From positions 1 through 38,052 of the forward strand of contig JAIMAL010000023.1 of NCBI GenBank assembly GCA_023511995.1: a stretch of 38,052 bases of DNA, given 5' to 3'. Source of the stretch: Burkholderiales bacterium (GTDB lineage: Bacteria; Pseudomonadota; Gammaproteobacteria; Burkholderiales; Thiobacteraceae). The position numbers and the translations under genes are program-made. Below, in pieces: positions 1 to 12,108 of the stretch (position 1 is the first letter of the stretch; every line of letters starts with the position of its first letter). The notes beneath the pieces are model-generated. The model was not told the origin of the DNA. It saw only the letters and a list, made by a program, of their open reading frames with translations, and ran no database searches.

Positions 1-475
1 TGATGGGGCAAAATGCTCGCACATTCTGACCCACCTACCCGTTAATCAAAATTGCACTTCAAACTTGAATCCGCGAGCTTTTCCCTGGCGACATCGCCGC
101 TGTTATCCTCGATCAAACTACCCGGTCGCCGACTTTCCGGGCCGGAAGAAGGCCAATCGCCCCTCGAAAGACCTTCGGCAGACAGATCACCCGCGTCGCC
201 AGACTGAAAATTCATGGCCAATAGCCCACAGGAAAAGTCTCAGCTTCAATGACCACGGGTTCAGGCAGAATTCAACCCCGCGACAGTTCTGTTGCGGCTT
301 GCGGGCGCTGCCCAGGTGCATCACGTGCTTTTTGCGCTCACGGTGGTGTCGTGCGGCTGCGGCGCGTGCGCGGCCCGCGAGCCAGCGCGGCGGTTTCGCC
401 GGCGGCCGGCAGCAGGATTGGGTGTGATTTTGCCAGACGAGAGGGGCTGGGCCGGCTCCAGCGTACAATGGTGCC
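1..475. other. Left edge without a supportable gene
   Basis: I see no convincing gene in this stretch. Open frames exist on both strands, but none gives a protein I recognise. The first 70 bases are noticeably AT-richer than the rest of the window, and GC content rises after about 290. This might be a remnant of a mobile element or a decayed gene cut by the window edge, but no terminal repeat, transposase motif or target duplication is visible. A TACAAT hexamer at 464-469 could be a -10 element for the next gene, although no good -35 lies 16-18 bases upstream. Confidence 0.5.
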
Positions 476-1057
476 ATGAAGGAGCTAGATGCGTTGCTTG
501 CCGAGATTCGTGCCTGCCGGGTGTGCGCGCCGCATCTGCCCCTGGGGCCGAAGCCGGTGCTGCGGGTCTCTTCGACGGCGCGGCTGTTGATCGTGGGCCA
601 GGCGCCTGGCCGGCGGGTGCATGAGACGGGTCTTCCCTGGAATGACCCCTCCGGGGACCGGCTGCGTGCCTGGCTCAACATGGATCGGGAGCAGTTCTAC
701 GACGAGCGGCGTATCGCCATCGTGCCCACGGGCCTGTGTTATCCCGGCTCCGGGCCGCGGGGCGATGCACCACCGCGGCCGGAATGCGCTCCCCTGTGGC
801 ATCCGCGCCTGATTCCGTTGATGCCCCACCTCCGCCTGACTCTTCTGGTGGGACAGTATGCCCAGGCCTATTACCTGGGTCGGCGGGCCAAACGGAGTCT
901 GCGCGAGACCGTGGCCAGTTGCCGGGAGTATCTGCCGGAGTATTTTCCGCTGCCCCATCCGAGTCCCCGCAATCAACTGTGGTTCAAACAGAATCCCTGG
1001 TTCGAGGCGGAGGTGCTGCCCCTGTTGCGGGAACGGCTGGCGATGCTGGGATGCTGA
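476..1057 (+). CDS. Uracil-DNA glycosylase superfamily protein, probable Fe-S type
   Basis: A 193-residue protein of the uracil-DNA glycosylase superfamily, expected to act in base-excision repair in the cytoplasm. The first active-site motif is GQAPG (residues 41-45), followed by TGLPWNDPSG; the second is HPSPRN near the C-terminus, which supplies the usual histidine. Four cysteines at 14, 17, 88 and 104 match the spacing of the iron-sulfur cysteines of family 4 enzymes, so a [4Fe-4S] cluster is likely. The first motif differs from classical family 4 (usually GEGPG or GEAPG), so this may be a sister family and uracil activity is inferred. The ATG at 476 has only a weak ribosome site. The gene overlaps the next one by 7 bases, suggesting translational coupling. 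Confidence 0.8.
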   Translation: MKELDALLAEIRACRVCAPHLPLGPKPVLRVSSTARLLIVGQAPGRRVHETGLPWNDPSGDRLRAWLNMDREQFYDERRIAIVPTGLCYPGSGPRGDAPPRPECAPLWHPRLIPLMPHLRLTLLVGQYAQAYYLGRRAKRSLRETVASCREYLPEYFPLPHPSPRNQLWFKQNPWFEAEVLPLLRERLAMLGC

Positions 1058-1758
1058 CCTGGGTCCTCTTGCCGGGACTGGATGGTATCGGCCGTTTCCG
1101 TACCCTAAAGGCGACGCTGGCGGGCAGGGTGCCTGTGCAGGCGATCTCCTACCCGCCCGATCTGCCTTTGGGTTATGACGCGCTCCTCGAACGGGTGGAG
1201 GCGGCGCTGCCGGCGACGGAGTACTGCCTGGTGGCGGAATCCTTTTCCGGCCCGCTTGCCATCCGGCTTGCCGCGAAAAGGCCAGTAGGACTGCGGGCGC
1301 TGGTGCTGGCGGCGGGTTTTTGTTCCTGCCCGCTGTCAATGCCCTTGCGCCTCTTTGTGCCCCTGCTTCGGGGCAGGCTGTTGTCACGGCCGCCGCCGGT
1401 GTGGCTGGCGAAGTTTTTCTTTCTCGGCCGCGAGGCGTCTCCCGATCTCCTTGCCGATCTTGCGGCTTCCAGCAGGCTGGTGCGGCCCGAGGTGCTGGCC
1501 TGTCGCCTGCGGGAGATTCTCCGCGTCGATGTCTGCGATGCGCTTGCGGCGGTTACGGTGCCGATGCTCTATCTTGGCGCGCGCCATGACCGGCTGGTGC
1601 GGCCGGCGGTGGCGGAAGCCATGCGCCGTGTTGCGCCGCAGCTTTCGGTGTGTATGCTGCCCGCGCCCCACATGCTGCTGCAGACCCATCCCCATGAGGC
1701 GGCCAGGGCCATTGCCGCTTTTCTCGCCCGCCACGGGCTGGGACAGCCGTTGTTATAA
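1051..1758 (+). CDS. Alpha/beta hydrolase
   Basis: A 235-residue alpha/beta-hydrolase-fold protein, probably a cytoplasmic esterase or thioesterase-like enzyme of unknown substrate. The nucleophile elbow reads AESFSG instead of the classical G-x-S-x-G, a variant I associate with small proteobacterial members of this fold. The acid is probably the Asp in GARHDRL, and the base the His in [11 protein letters not shown]. The oxyanion region is LLPGLDGIG near the start. The ATG at 1051 was chosen because the domain begins directly there and it overlaps the upstream stop by 7 bases. A much longer open frame extends upstream but runs through the glycosylase gene in another frame. The stop codon overlaps a TATAAT that may serve acnB. 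Confidence 0.78.
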   Translation: MLTWVLLPGLDGIGRFRTLKATLAGRVPVQAISYPPDLPLGYDALLERVEAALPATEYCLVAESFSGPLAIRLAAKRPVGLRALVLAAGFCSCPLSMPLRLFVPLLRGRLLSRPPPVWLAKFFFLGREASPDLLADLAASSRLVRPEVLACRLREILRVDVCDALAAVTVPMLYLGARHDRLVRPAVAEAMRRVAPQLSVCMLPAPHMLLQTHPHEAARAIAAFLARHGLGQPLL

Positions 1759-1759
1759 T
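1754..1759 (+). promoter_or_regulatory. Possible -10 element upstream of acnB
   Basis: A consensus TATAAT lies 33 bases before the acnB start and overlaps the stop codon of the hydrolase gene. There is no recognisable -35 hexamer 16-18 bases upstream (the sequence there is CCACGG), so an activator or extended contacts would be needed. The position suits a separate acnB transcript, but it could be a chance match. Confidence 0.4.
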
Positions 1760-1792
1760 CGCGACTTTGTCTGCAGAAGAAACGATCCCACC

Positions 1793-4354
1793 ATGCTCGA
1801 AGCCTATCGTGCCCATGTCGCCGAACGCGCGGCGCAGGGTTTGCCGCCGCTGCCCCTCAATGCCGAACAGGTCGCCGCCCTCGTGGAGCTCATCAAGCGG
1901 CCGCCGGCAGGGGAGGAGGATTTCCTCCTCGATCTTCTGGAAAACCGTGTGCCCCCCGGGGTGGACCAGGCCGCCTACGTGAAGGCCGCCTTCCTCGCCG
2001 ATGTCGCCCGCGGCAGGGCAGAAACGCCGCTCATCTGCCGTCAGCATGCGGTGCAGATTCTGGGCACCATGCTGGGCGGCTACAACGTCGCGCCCCTCAT
2101 CGAGCTGCTGGACGATCCCACCCTGGCGCCGGACGCGGTGCAGGCGCTGTCCCATATCATCCTCATGTTCGATGCCTTCCACGACGTGGTGGACAAATTC
2201 AGGGCCGGCAATCCCCACGCCCGGGCGCTTCTGGAATCGTGGGCGGAAGCGGAATGGTTCATAAGCCGCGCGCCGCTTTCGGAAGCGATCACCTGCGTGG
2301 TGTTCAAGGTGCCGGGCGAAACCAATACCGATGATCTTTCACCGGCGACGGAAGCCTGGTCGCGGCCCGACATCCCCCTCCATGCCCAGGCCATGCTGGC
2401 CAACAAGATGCCGGAGGCGCTGCGGATCATCGCCGAACTCAAGCAGAAGGGCCTGCCCCTTGCCTACGTGGGCGATGTGGTGGGAACGGGCTCCTCGCGC
2501 AAATCCGCCATCAACTCCCTGCAGTGGCACATGGGCCAGGACATTCCCCATCTGCCCAACAAGCGCACGGGCGGCATCGTGCTGGGGGGGAAGATCGCCC
2601 CCATTTTCTTCAATACGGCGGAGGATTCCGGCGCGCTGCCCATCCAGTGCGACGTCAGCCGCATGGAAATGGGACAGGTGATCACGATCCACCCCTATGC
2701 GGGCCGCATCACCGACGAGCGCGGTGAAGTGATCGCCACCTTCGAGCTCGCGCCCCTCACCCTTCCCGATGAGATCCGGGCCGGCGGACGCATTCCCCTG
2801 ATCATCGGCCGGGGGCTCACCAACAAGGCGCGGGAGGCGCTGGAGCTTGCGCCTTCCGAACGTTTCATCAAGCCGGTGGTGCCACGGGATACGGGGCGGG
2901 GCTACACCCTGGCCCAGAAAATCGTCGGCCGCGCCTGCGGCGTGGCGGGCGTGCGGCCCGGCACCTATTGCGAGCCGAAAATGACCACCGTCGGTTCCCA
3001 GGACACCACCGGTGCCATGACGCGGGACGAACTCAAGGAACTGGCCTGTCTGGGCTTTTCCGCCGACCTGGTATTGCAGAGTTTTTGCCACACCGCGGCC
3101 TATCCCAAGCCGGTGGACATCAAGCTGCAGCACGAGCTCCCCGAATTCATCATCTCCCGCGGCGGTGTGTCCCTCAAGCCGGGGGATGGCGTGATTCATT
3201 CCTGGCTCAACCGCATGCTGCTGCCGGATACCGTGGGCACCGGCGGTGATTCCCATACGCGCTTCCCCATCGGCATCAGCTTCCCCGCCGGCTCTGGCCT
3301 CGTGGCCTTCGCCGCCGCGATGGGGGTGATGCCGCTGGACATGCCGGAATCGGTGCTGGTGCGCTTCAAGGGCAAAATGCAGCCCGGCATCACTTTGCGC
3401 GATCTGGTGAATGCCATTCCCTATGTGGCCATTCAGCAGGGCGTGCTTACCGTGGGCAAACAGGGCAAGAAAAACGTCTTCAACGGCCGCATTCTGGAAA
3501 TCGAAGGGCTGCCCGACCTTAAAGTGGAACAGGCGTTCGAGTTCGCCGATGCCTCGGCCGAGCGTTCCGCCAATGGTTGCACGGTGCGCCTGAACAAGGA
3601 GCCGGTCATCGAATTCCTCAATTCCAATATCGTGCTCCTGGAACACCTGATCGAGTCCGGCTATCAGGATGCGCGCACCCTCAGGCGGCGCATCGATGCC
3701 ATGCGTGCCTGGCTTGATGAGCCTCAGCTGCTTGAACCCGATGCCGACGCCGAATATGCTTATGTCCTGGAAATCGATCTCGACCAGATCCGGGAGCCGC
3801 TGGTCGCCTGCCCCAACGATCCGGATGACATCAAGCCACTGTCGGCCGTGGCCGGGGACCGCATCGACGAGGTGTTCATCGGCAGTTGCATGACCAATAT
3901 CGGGCACTATCGGGCTGCGGCACGGGTGCTGGAAGATGCGGCGTCGATTCCCACCCGTCTGTGGATTGCGCCGCCCACGCGCATGGATGAGGCCCAATTG
4001 CGGGAGGAGGGCGTCTATGCGGTGTTCGGCCGCGTCGGTGCCCGCACCGAAATGCCCGGCTGTTCCCTTTGCATGGGCAACCAGGCGCGGGTGGCGGATC
4101 ATGCGACGGTCTTTTCCACCAGCACACGCAATTTCGACAACCGCATGGGCAAGGGCGCGCGCGTCTATCTGGGCTCGGCGGAGCTTGCCGCCGTGTGTGC
4201 GGTGCTGGGCCGCATTCCCACCGTGGAGGAGTATCTCGCCGTGGTGCAGAACAAGATCGCGCCGCTTGCGGAGAATATCTACCGCTACCTCAATTTCCAC
4301 CAGATGGAGCGCTACATCAGGCCGGGGAAGGTCATCCCGGTGATGCAGGTGTAA
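1793..4354 (+). CDS. acnB: Aconitate hydratase B (bifunctional 2-methylisocitrate dehydratase)
   Basis: AcnB, 853 residues (family usually about 860), isomerises citrate to isocitrate through cis-aconitate in the TCA cycle. AcnB enzymes can also hydrate 2-methyl-cis-aconitate. It has the AcnB order: an N-terminal HEAT-like domain (about residues 1-160), the swivel domain that precedes the core in the B type ([10 protein letters not shown] and [10 protein letters not shown] are visible), then the catalytic core. The [4Fe-4S] ligands are the Cys in GSCMTN and the two in CSLCMGN. The core motif GGDSHTRFP is intact. The ATG at 1793 starts the conserved N-terminus; the frame is open much further upstream but that part is antisense-like sequence over the hydrolase. 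With icd at 9259 this gives two consecutive TCA enzymes in the window. Confidence 0.97.
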   Translation: MLEAYRAHVAERAAQGLPPLPLNAEQVAALVELIKRPPAGEEDFLLDLLENRVPPGVDQAAYVKAAFLADVARGRAETPLICRQHAVQILGTMLGGYNVAPLIELLDDPTLAPDAVQALSHIILMFDAFHDVVDKFRAGNPHARALLESWAEAEWFISRAPLSEAITCVVFKVPGETNTDDLSPATEAWSRPDIPLHAQAMLANKMPEALRIIAELKQKGLPLAYVGDVVGTGSSRKSAINSLQWHMGQDIPHLPNKRTGGIVLGGKIAPIFFNTAEDSGALPIQCDVSRMEMGQVITIHPYAGRITDERGEVIATFELAPLTLPDEIRAGGRIPLIIGRGLTNKAREALELAPSERFIKPVVPRDTGRGYTLAQKIVGRACGVAGVRPGTYCEPKMTTVGSQDTTGAMTRDELKELACLGFSADLVLQSFCHTAAYPKPVDIKLQHELPEFIISRGGVSLKPGDGVIHSWLNRMLLPDTVGTGGDSHTRFPIGISFPAGSGLVAFAAAMGVMPLDMPESVLVRFKGKMQPGITLRDLVNAIPYVAIQQGVLTVGKQGKKNVFNGRILEIEGLPDLKVEQAFEFADASAERSANGCTVRLNKEPVIEFLNSNIVLLEHLIESGYQDARTLRRRIDAMRAWLDEPQLLEPDADAEYAYVLEIDLDQIREPLVACPNDPDDIKPLSAVAGDRIDEVFIGSCMTNIGHYRAAARVLEDAASIPTRLWIAPPTRMDEAQLREEGVYAVFGRVGARTEMPGCSLCMGNQARVADHATVFSTSTRNFDNRMGKGARVYLGSAELAAVCAVLGRIPTVEEYLAVVQNKIAPLAENIYRYLNFHQMERYIRPGKVIPVMQV

Positions 4355-4436
4355 GAGCGCCACTGCGCAGGACACGGAGTCAATGCAGAGAAACGCTGCG
4401 CAGGCGGTGGTTCAGGACTCTAAGTAGGAACAACAC

Positions 4437-5048
4437 ATGAAACTGATCGGCTCGCTCACCAGTCCTTTCGTGCGCAAGGTGCGCATCGTGGCCATGGAAA
4501 AGCACATCGAGCTGGAATTCGTGGTGGATGTACCCTGGGAACCCGACACCCGCGTACCGGAGGCCAATCCCCTGGGCAAGGTGCCGGTGCTGGTGATGGA
4601 TGATGGCAACACCCTTTTTGACTCGCGGGTGATCGTCGAATATCTGGACTCGGTCACGCCGGTGTCGCGGCTCATCCCCGAAGGCAACCGCCAGCGCATC
4701 GCGGTCAAGCGCTGGGAGGCGCTGGCGGATGGGATCGTCGATGCCGCGGCGCTCATCTTCCTGGAACGCACGCGCCGCGCGCCCGAGTGCCAGAGCCGCG
4801 ACTGGATCGTGCGGCAGGAGCAGAAAGTTTTCCGGGGCCTGGAAGCCATGTCCGAGGAGCTGGGGGAAAAGCGGTTTTGCACCGGCGAGACCATGAACCT
4901 CGCCGACATCGCCGTGGGCTGCTGCCTTGGCTATCTGGATTTCCGTTTTCCTGAAATCCAGTGGCGGGAGGCTCACCCCAACCTTGCCCGCCTCGCGGAG
5001 AAGCTCTTCGCCATGGAGCCCTTCCAGCGCACCGTGCCGGTGGCCTGA
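4437..5048 (+). CDS. Glutathione S-transferase family protein
   Basis: A 203-residue soluble protein with an N-terminal thioredoxin-like domain and an all-helical C-terminal domain, the glutathione transferase layout. The start MKLIGSLTSPFVRKVR has the SPFVRKVR signature of the YibF-like group, in which Ser9 would activate glutathione. NPLGKVPVL contains the cis-Pro before the glutathione gamma-Glu site, and DSRVIVEYLD provides the Glu/Asp-Ser glutathione contact (DS). The C-terminal domain has the N-capping motif NLADIAVG. The substrate is not predictable. An AGGA lies about 9 bases before the ATG. The 82-base gap after acnB contains no clear terminator, so read-through is possible. Confidence 0.88.
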   Translation: MKLIGSLTSPFVRKVRIVAMEKHIELEFVVDVPWEPDTRVPEANPLGKVPVLVMDDGNTLFDSRVIVEYLDSVTPVSRLIPEGNRQRIAVKRWEALADGIVDAAALIFLERTRRAPECQSRDWIVRQEQKVFRGLEAMSEELGEKRFCTGETMNLADIAVGCCLGYLDFRFPEIQWREAHPNLARLAEKLFAMEPFQRTVPVA

Positions 5049-5083
5049 GGCCGCCCCCTTGAGAGCCGGCAGGGGGCCTCGCC

Positions 5084-5600
5084 ATGGATTCTGCACGGCT
5101 TTCCCGCAACGGGACCCAACTGGCTCAACCTTCCCCCTGGGTCGTGCGCTGGAGTCCGGCAATCCCGGCGCGCGGCCGGGTGCTGGACCTCGCCGCGGGC
5201 AGTGGCCGGCATGCCCGATGGCTCACGGCGAGCGGCTATCGCGTGCTGGCGGTGGACCGCGATGCCGACGCCCTCGCCGGCCTCACACGGGAGGGCATCG
5301 AAGTGATGCAGGCGGACCTCGAACAAGGCCCCTGGCCGTTGCCCGATGCACATTTCGATGGCATCGTCGTCACCTGCTATCTGCACCGGCCGCTCTTTCC
5401 CCTGCTCGAAGCAGCGCTTGCCCCGGGCGGCGTGCTGATCTACGAAACTTTCATGGTGGGACAGCAGGACTTCGGGCGTCCCACGCGTCCGGACTTTCTG
5501 CTGCGGCCCAACGAGCTTTTGGGTGCTTTTCCGGGCCTTGTCGTGCTTGCCTTCGCCCAGGGCTACAGCCAGGCACCGCGCCCGGCGATGATGCAGCGCA

Positions 5601-5620
<20 letters not shown>
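5084..5620 (+). CDS. Class I SAM-dependent methyltransferase (TehB-like)
   Basis: A 178-residue Rossmann-fold methyltransferase. Motif I is VLDLAAGSGRHARWL (residues about 33-47), motif II is VLAVDRDADAL with the acidic ribose-binding residue, and the later motif LAPGGVLIYETF matches motif VI of the fold. It resembles the short TehB-like group, whose members methylate small oxyanions or metabolites, but the substrate cannot be read from the sequence. The start ATG at 5084 follows a purine-rich GCAGGGGG. The 3' end overlaps the convergent four-Cys gene by 20 bases, so the two transcripts must be antisense at their ends. Confidence 0.8.
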
Positions 5621-7471
<1,851 letters not shown>

Positions 7472-7472
<1 letters not shown>

Positions 7473-7918
7473 CACGTGAGATGGCGGAGGAGTTCCAGGG
7501 AATAGCGCCGGCCCGCCAGATGGTCCTCCACGCAGCGGCTCACCAGGGGGCTGCGGTGTTGCGCGGCCTGGGCGCGAATTTCCTCCGGCGTCAGCCACAC
7601 CGTGCGCACGATGCCCGCATCGAGGGGGCGCGTGGGATCGAAGTCTACGATCTCGCCGGCGAAGGCGAAGCGCAGATAGGTGATGGCTTTTGCGGGATGC
7701 GGCCAGCGGTAGATGCCCACCAGCGCCGTGGGCTGGAAGTGATAGCCGGTCTCCTCCAGGGTTTCCCGTATTGCGCCTTCGATGAGGGTTTCGTGCTGCT
7801 CCCAATGGCCCGCCGGCTGATTGAGCACCCGGGTGCCGCTGACGTATTCCTCCACCAAAAGGTAGCGTCCCTCGTGCTCCACCACGGCGGCCACGGTGAC
7901 ATGGGGTGTCCAGATCAT
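7472..7918 (-). CDS. nudJ: Nudix hydrolase NudJ
   Basis: A 148-residue Nudix hydrolase. The Nudix box runs from Gly37 to Tyr59 with all key positions present: G37, E43, then REtlEEtGY (R51, E52, E55, E56, G58), which bind the divalent metal for diphosphate hydrolysis. The identification as NudJ, a phosphatase for HMP-PP and nucleoside di/triphosphates, comes from length, sequence character (start MIWTPHVTVAAVVE) and the neighbourhood shared with E. coli, where nudJ lies between rluE and mnmA. It follows marC after 12 bases and shares one base with the next gene. Confidence 0.9.
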
Positions 7919-7930
7919 GGATGCTTGGTC

Positions 7931-8569
7931 TTACGCGAGTCGGGGGAAAAGTTCCATGAGGCCGCGGGCAATGGTTTCCACCGCCATGGCCGCCAGGATC
8001 AGGCCCATGAGCCGGGTGACGATGTTGAGGCCGGTGCGGCCCAGCCGGCGGGCGATGCGGCTGCCCAGCAGGAACACCCCCCACACCACCAGGGTGACGG
8101 TGATGATGGGAATGAGGAGCAGCACATGGCCCAACAGATCGCCATGACGGAACTGGTGGGCGGCGATGATCACCGAGGAAATGGCGCCGGGGCCGGCAAG
8201 CAGAGGCACGCCCAGCGGCACCACACCAATGGCCTGGCGGTCGGCCACCTCCACCGCTTCTTCTGGCGTCTGGCGGATGGGACTTTCCCGGGCCTGCAGC
8301 ATGGAGATGGCAAGCAGCAGAATGAGGATGCCGCCACCCACCATGAAGGAGCCGATGCTCACGTTGAAAAAATCCAGGAGCCGGTCACCGAGGAAGGCGG
8401 CCAGCATGAGCACCAGAAACACCGTGAGGGCCACGGTGCGCGCGGTGCGGGCGCGTTCCCGTGCCGGCCAGCCGCGGGTGGCCCCGATGAAGACGGGAAT
8501 GCCGCCAAAGGGATTGACGATGGCAAGCAAAGCCACGGTGATCTTGAAGAGCTGTTGCCATTCGTGCAT
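7931..8569 (-). CDS. MarC family integral membrane protein
   Basis: A 212-residue inner-membrane protein with about six hydrophobic segments, of the MarC/YchE family (PF01914). Diagnostic sequences are VALLAIVNPFGGIPVF in the first membrane segment and GVVPLGVPLLAGPGAIS in the middle, which is the family's most conserved region. The family has no firmly established transport substrate. The start at 8569 (MHEWQQLFKI) was chosen because the frame upstream overlaps rluE and reads as shadow sequence. It lies 20 bases after rluE and 12 before nudJ. MarC is not in the corresponding E. coli row, so it is an insertion into an otherwise familiar gene order. Confidence 0.9.
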   Translation of the reverse strand: MHEWQQLFKITVALLAIVNPFGGIPVFIGATRGWPARERARTARTVALTVFLVLMLAAFLGDRLLDFFNVSIGSFMVGGGILILLLAISMLQARESPIRQTPEEAVEVADRQAIGVVPLGVPLLAGPGAISSVIIAAHQFRHGDLLGHVLLLIPIITVTLVVWGVFLLGSRIARRLGRTGLNIVTRLMGLILAAMAVETIARGLMELFPRLA

Positions 8570-8589
8570 CAAAGGATTCCCACAAATCG

Positions 8590-9159
8590 CTATTTTACCT
8601 GCCGCAGGCGGTGTGATGGGAGGCGCACCTCGCGCCACTCGCCCGGGGCCAGTCCTTCCAGGGTCCACGGCCCCACCGCCCAGCGGATGAGGCGCAGGGT
8701 GGGGTGGCCCACCGCAGCGGTCATGCGGCGCACCTGACGGTTCTTGCCTTCGCGCAGGATGACGGTGAGCCAGCTCGTTGGAATGTGTTTGCGAAAGCGC
8801 ACCGGCGGATGCCGCGGCCACAGGTGCGGCGGTTCTGCCATGGGCCACACCTCCGCCGGCAGGGTGACGAAGTCCCCGAGGTTCACGCCCTGCCGCAGCT
8901 TTTCCAGCGCCCGCTCATCGGGAATGCCCTCCACCTGCACCCAGTAAGTCTTGGGCAGTTTGTGCCGCGGGTCGGTGATGCGGTGATTGAGCCTGCCGTC
9001 ATCGGTTAAAATGACCAGCCCTTCGCTGTCCGTGTCCAGCCGACCGGCGGGATAGACGCCGGGCACCCGCACGTAGTCTTTGAGGGTGGAGTGCCGGCCG
9101 TCCGGGCGGAACTGGCAGATCACCCCATAGGGCTTGTTGAGCAGAATCAGACGCGACAT
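8590..9159 (-). CDS. rluE: 23S rRNA pseudouridine(2457) synthase RluE
   Basis: A 189-residue pseudouridine synthase of the RsuA/RluB/E/F family without the S4-like domain, as in RluE, which modifies U2457 of 23S rRNA. The catalytic motif is [20 protein letters not shown], with Asp42 as the nucleophile. [11 protein letters not shown] opens the protein, and [18 protein letters not shown] is the conserved C-terminal motif. The start [10 protein letters not shown] at 9159 is preferred over an open frame beginning at 9225, since the extra residues match no family member. It diverges from icd across a 99-base gap, exactly as in E. coli. Confidence 0.92.
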   Translation of the reverse strand: MSRLILLNKPYGVICQFRPDGRHSTLKDYVRVPGVYPAGRLDTDSEGLVILTDDGRLNHRITDPRHKLPKTYWVQVEGIPDERALEKLRQGVNLGDFVTLPAEVWPMAEPPHLWPRHPPVRFRKHIPTSWLTVILREGKNRQVRRMTAAVGHPTLRLIRWAVGPWTLEGLAPGEWREVRLPSHRLRQVK

Positions 9160-9173
9160 CGCCAAAAGAGAGC

Positions 9174-9233
9174 GGACAGGATTGGCAGCATCGGCAAAAC
9201 GCAGGCGAAATGCAAGGGCCGCCAATCCTGTCC
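9174..9233. repeat. 13-bp perfect inverted repeat between rluE and icd
   Basis: GGACAGGATTGGC at 9174-9186 is repeated as its exact reverse complement at 9221-9233, separated by 34 bases. The pair occupies most of the 99-base divergent intergenic region, so it could be a two-site operator, the stem of a long leader hairpin, or the ends of a small dispersed repeat. No obvious -35/-10 pair for icd was found. Confidence 0.7.
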
Positions 9234-9258
9234 ATTTTCATTGCATGCGGAATCCATC

Positions 9259-10500
<1,242 letters not shown>

Positions 10501-10502
10501 CG

Positions 10503-10526
10503 GCCGCGCCGCACCGGCGGCGCGGC
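10503..10526 (+). terminator. GC-rich hairpin after icd
   Basis: A perfect 10-bp stem (GCCGCGCCGC with GCGGCGCGGC) closes a four-base ACCG loop just after the icd stop. No T-tract follows, so it is either a poor intrinsic terminator or an mRNA-stabilising 3' hairpin. Confidence 0.5.
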
Positions 10527-10620
10527 ACTGTGGTATGTTAAGGGGAAGTGCGTCCGCCAGCCGGGGCGCTCGATGGCCTTGCCGGCGGACGCGGGGCAAG
10601 CCAGCGGGGGAGGAAAGGTC

Positions 10621-12108
10621 ATGTCCGTCACCAACGTTAAGCTGCATCCTGCCGCGGAGCTTCTGCCGGCGCGGCGCTATGCCGTCATCCTCGCCGGTGG
10701 CTCGGGTACCCGCCTGTGGCCCATCTCCCGCGCCAACAAGCCGAAGCAGCTTCTCGCCCTGAACGGCGGTGAAAGCCTGCTGCAGCAGACGGTGCGGCGC
10801 GTGCTGCCCCGGGTAGAGCCGGCGCGGGTGCTCACCGTTACCGCCAGCGAATACCGCTTCGAGGTGGCGGGCCAGTTGCATGCCATCCACCCGCTGCTCG
10901 CCAATGGCGTGCTGGCCGAACCCATGGGGCGCAACACGCTGCCGGCCATCGCCTGGGCCTGCGCTCGCATCGCCCGGGAAACGCCGGAGGCCACCGTGGG
11001 CGTGTTTTCCTCCGACCATGCGGTGGCCGATACCGATGCCTTCCTCGAGGCGTGGGAAAGCGCGGAGGCGGCTGCACAGCGCGGCCTCATCGCCCTCTTC
11101 GGCATGAAGCCCACCGAGCCGGCCACCGGTTACGGTTACATCCAGGCCGGGCCGCCGCTGGCGGCGGGGGAGAGCGGCCCCATCGGCCGCGTGCAGACGG
11201 CGATGCGCTTCGTGGAGAAACCGGACGCCGACACCGCCCGCCGTTATCTCACACAGGGGGATTATTTCTGGAACGGCGGCATGTTCGTCTTCCGCGCCGA
11301 CCGTTTCCTGGAACTGCTCAAGGCGCATCAGCCGGCGGTGTACGAGGTTGCCCAGGCGCTGGCGCAAAGCGGGTCGGCGCAGGCACCGGCGGAACTCTAC
11401 GCCACCATGCCCGATGTTTCCATCGACTACGGGCTGCTGGAACTCACCCGGGACGTGGCGGTGGTGCCGGTGGACATGGGCTGGAGCGATCTCGGCTCCT
11501 GGGAGGCCATCTATCAGCAACGGGAAAAGGATGAGCGGGGCAATGTCATCCAGGGCGAGGTGCTTGCCGTGGACAGCAGCGATAATCTGCTCTGGAGCGA
11601 GCACGGCCTGGTGGCGACCCTCGGTGTCGAGGGTCTCGCGGTGGTGCAGACCCGGGATGCCACCCTCGTCTGCCCGCGGGAACGGGTACAGGACCTCAAA
11701 ACGCTGGTGGCGGCGGTGAAGGAACGCCACGCCCATCTCGCGGAAACCCATCTCACCGTGACGCGTCCCTGGGGCAGCTATACCGTGCTGGAGGAGGGGC
11801 CCTTCTACAAGATCAAGCGCATCGTCGTCAACCCTGGTGCCAAGCTCTCCATGCAGATGCACTATCACCGTTCCGAGCACTGGGTGGTGGTGGCGGGCAC
11901 GGCGCGCATCACCAACGGCGAGACGGAAATCTATCTGGAGGAAAACCAGTCCACCTACATTCCCAAGACCCACCGCCACCGGCTGGAAAACCCCGGTCGC
12001 ATCCCGCTGCAGATCATCGAAATCCAAAGCGGCCCCTATCTTGGCGAAGACGACATCGTGCGCTTCGACGACGTCTATGGGCGCACCTGTGAAGGAGGGC
12101 AAGGGTGA
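10621..12108 (+). CDS. manC: Mannose-1-phosphate guanylyltransferase / mannose-6-phosphate isomerase
   Basis: A 495-residue type II PMI-GMP enzyme of the ManC/AlgA/CpsB family, making GDP-mannose for exopolysaccharide or lipopolysaccharide. The N-terminal nucleotidyltransferase has AGGSGTRLWP (residues 25-34), the FVEKP motif and the late VDMGWSDLGSW segment. The C-terminal cupin isomerase domain has QMHYHRSEHWVVV with the metal-binding histidines. The start is the ATG at 10621, behind a strong GGGGGAGGAAAGG; an ATG at 10573 in the same frame lacks such a site. Its stop overlaps the GTG of the GGDEF gene (GTGA), so a sugar-nucleotide enzyme and a c-di-GMP-type protein are translationally coupled. 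Confidence 0.95.
   Translation: MSVTNVKLHPAAELLPARRYAVILAGGSGTRLWPISRANKPKQLLALNGGESLLQQTVRRVLPRVEPARVLTVTASEYRFEVAGQLHAIHPLLANGVLAEPMGRNTLPAIAWACARIARETPEATVGVFSSDHAVADTDAFLEAWESAEAAAQRGLIALFGMKPTEPATGYGYIQAGPPLAAGESGPIGRVQTAMRFVEKPDADTARRYLTQGDYFWNGGMFVFRADRFLELLKAHQPAVYEVAQALAQSGSAQAPAELYATMPDVSIDYGLLELTRDVAVVPVDMGWSDLGSWEAIYQQREKDERGNVIQGEVLAVDSSDNLLWSEHGLVATLGVEGLAVVQTRDATLVCPRERVQDLKTLVAAVKERHAHLAETHLTVTRPWGSYTVLEEGPFYKIKRIVVNPGAKLSMQMHYHRSEHWVVVAGTARITNGETEIYLEENQSTYIPKTHRHRLENPGRIPLQIIEIQSGPYLGEDDIVRFDDVYGRTCEGGQG

Noticed and set aside
1-475. A 120-residue plus-strand frame at 65-427
   Set aside because: The sequence is Arg/Pro/Ser-rich, resembles no family, and has no ribosome site; I treat the stretch as non-coding.
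2339-4375. A 678-residue minus-strand open frame
   Set aside because: It is a shadow of acnB, with His/Gly/Ala-rich low-information sequence.
7481-8737. A 418-residue plus-strand open frame
   Set aside because: It is antisense to nudJ and marC and is a run of Gly, His, Gln and Asp without any recognisable motif.
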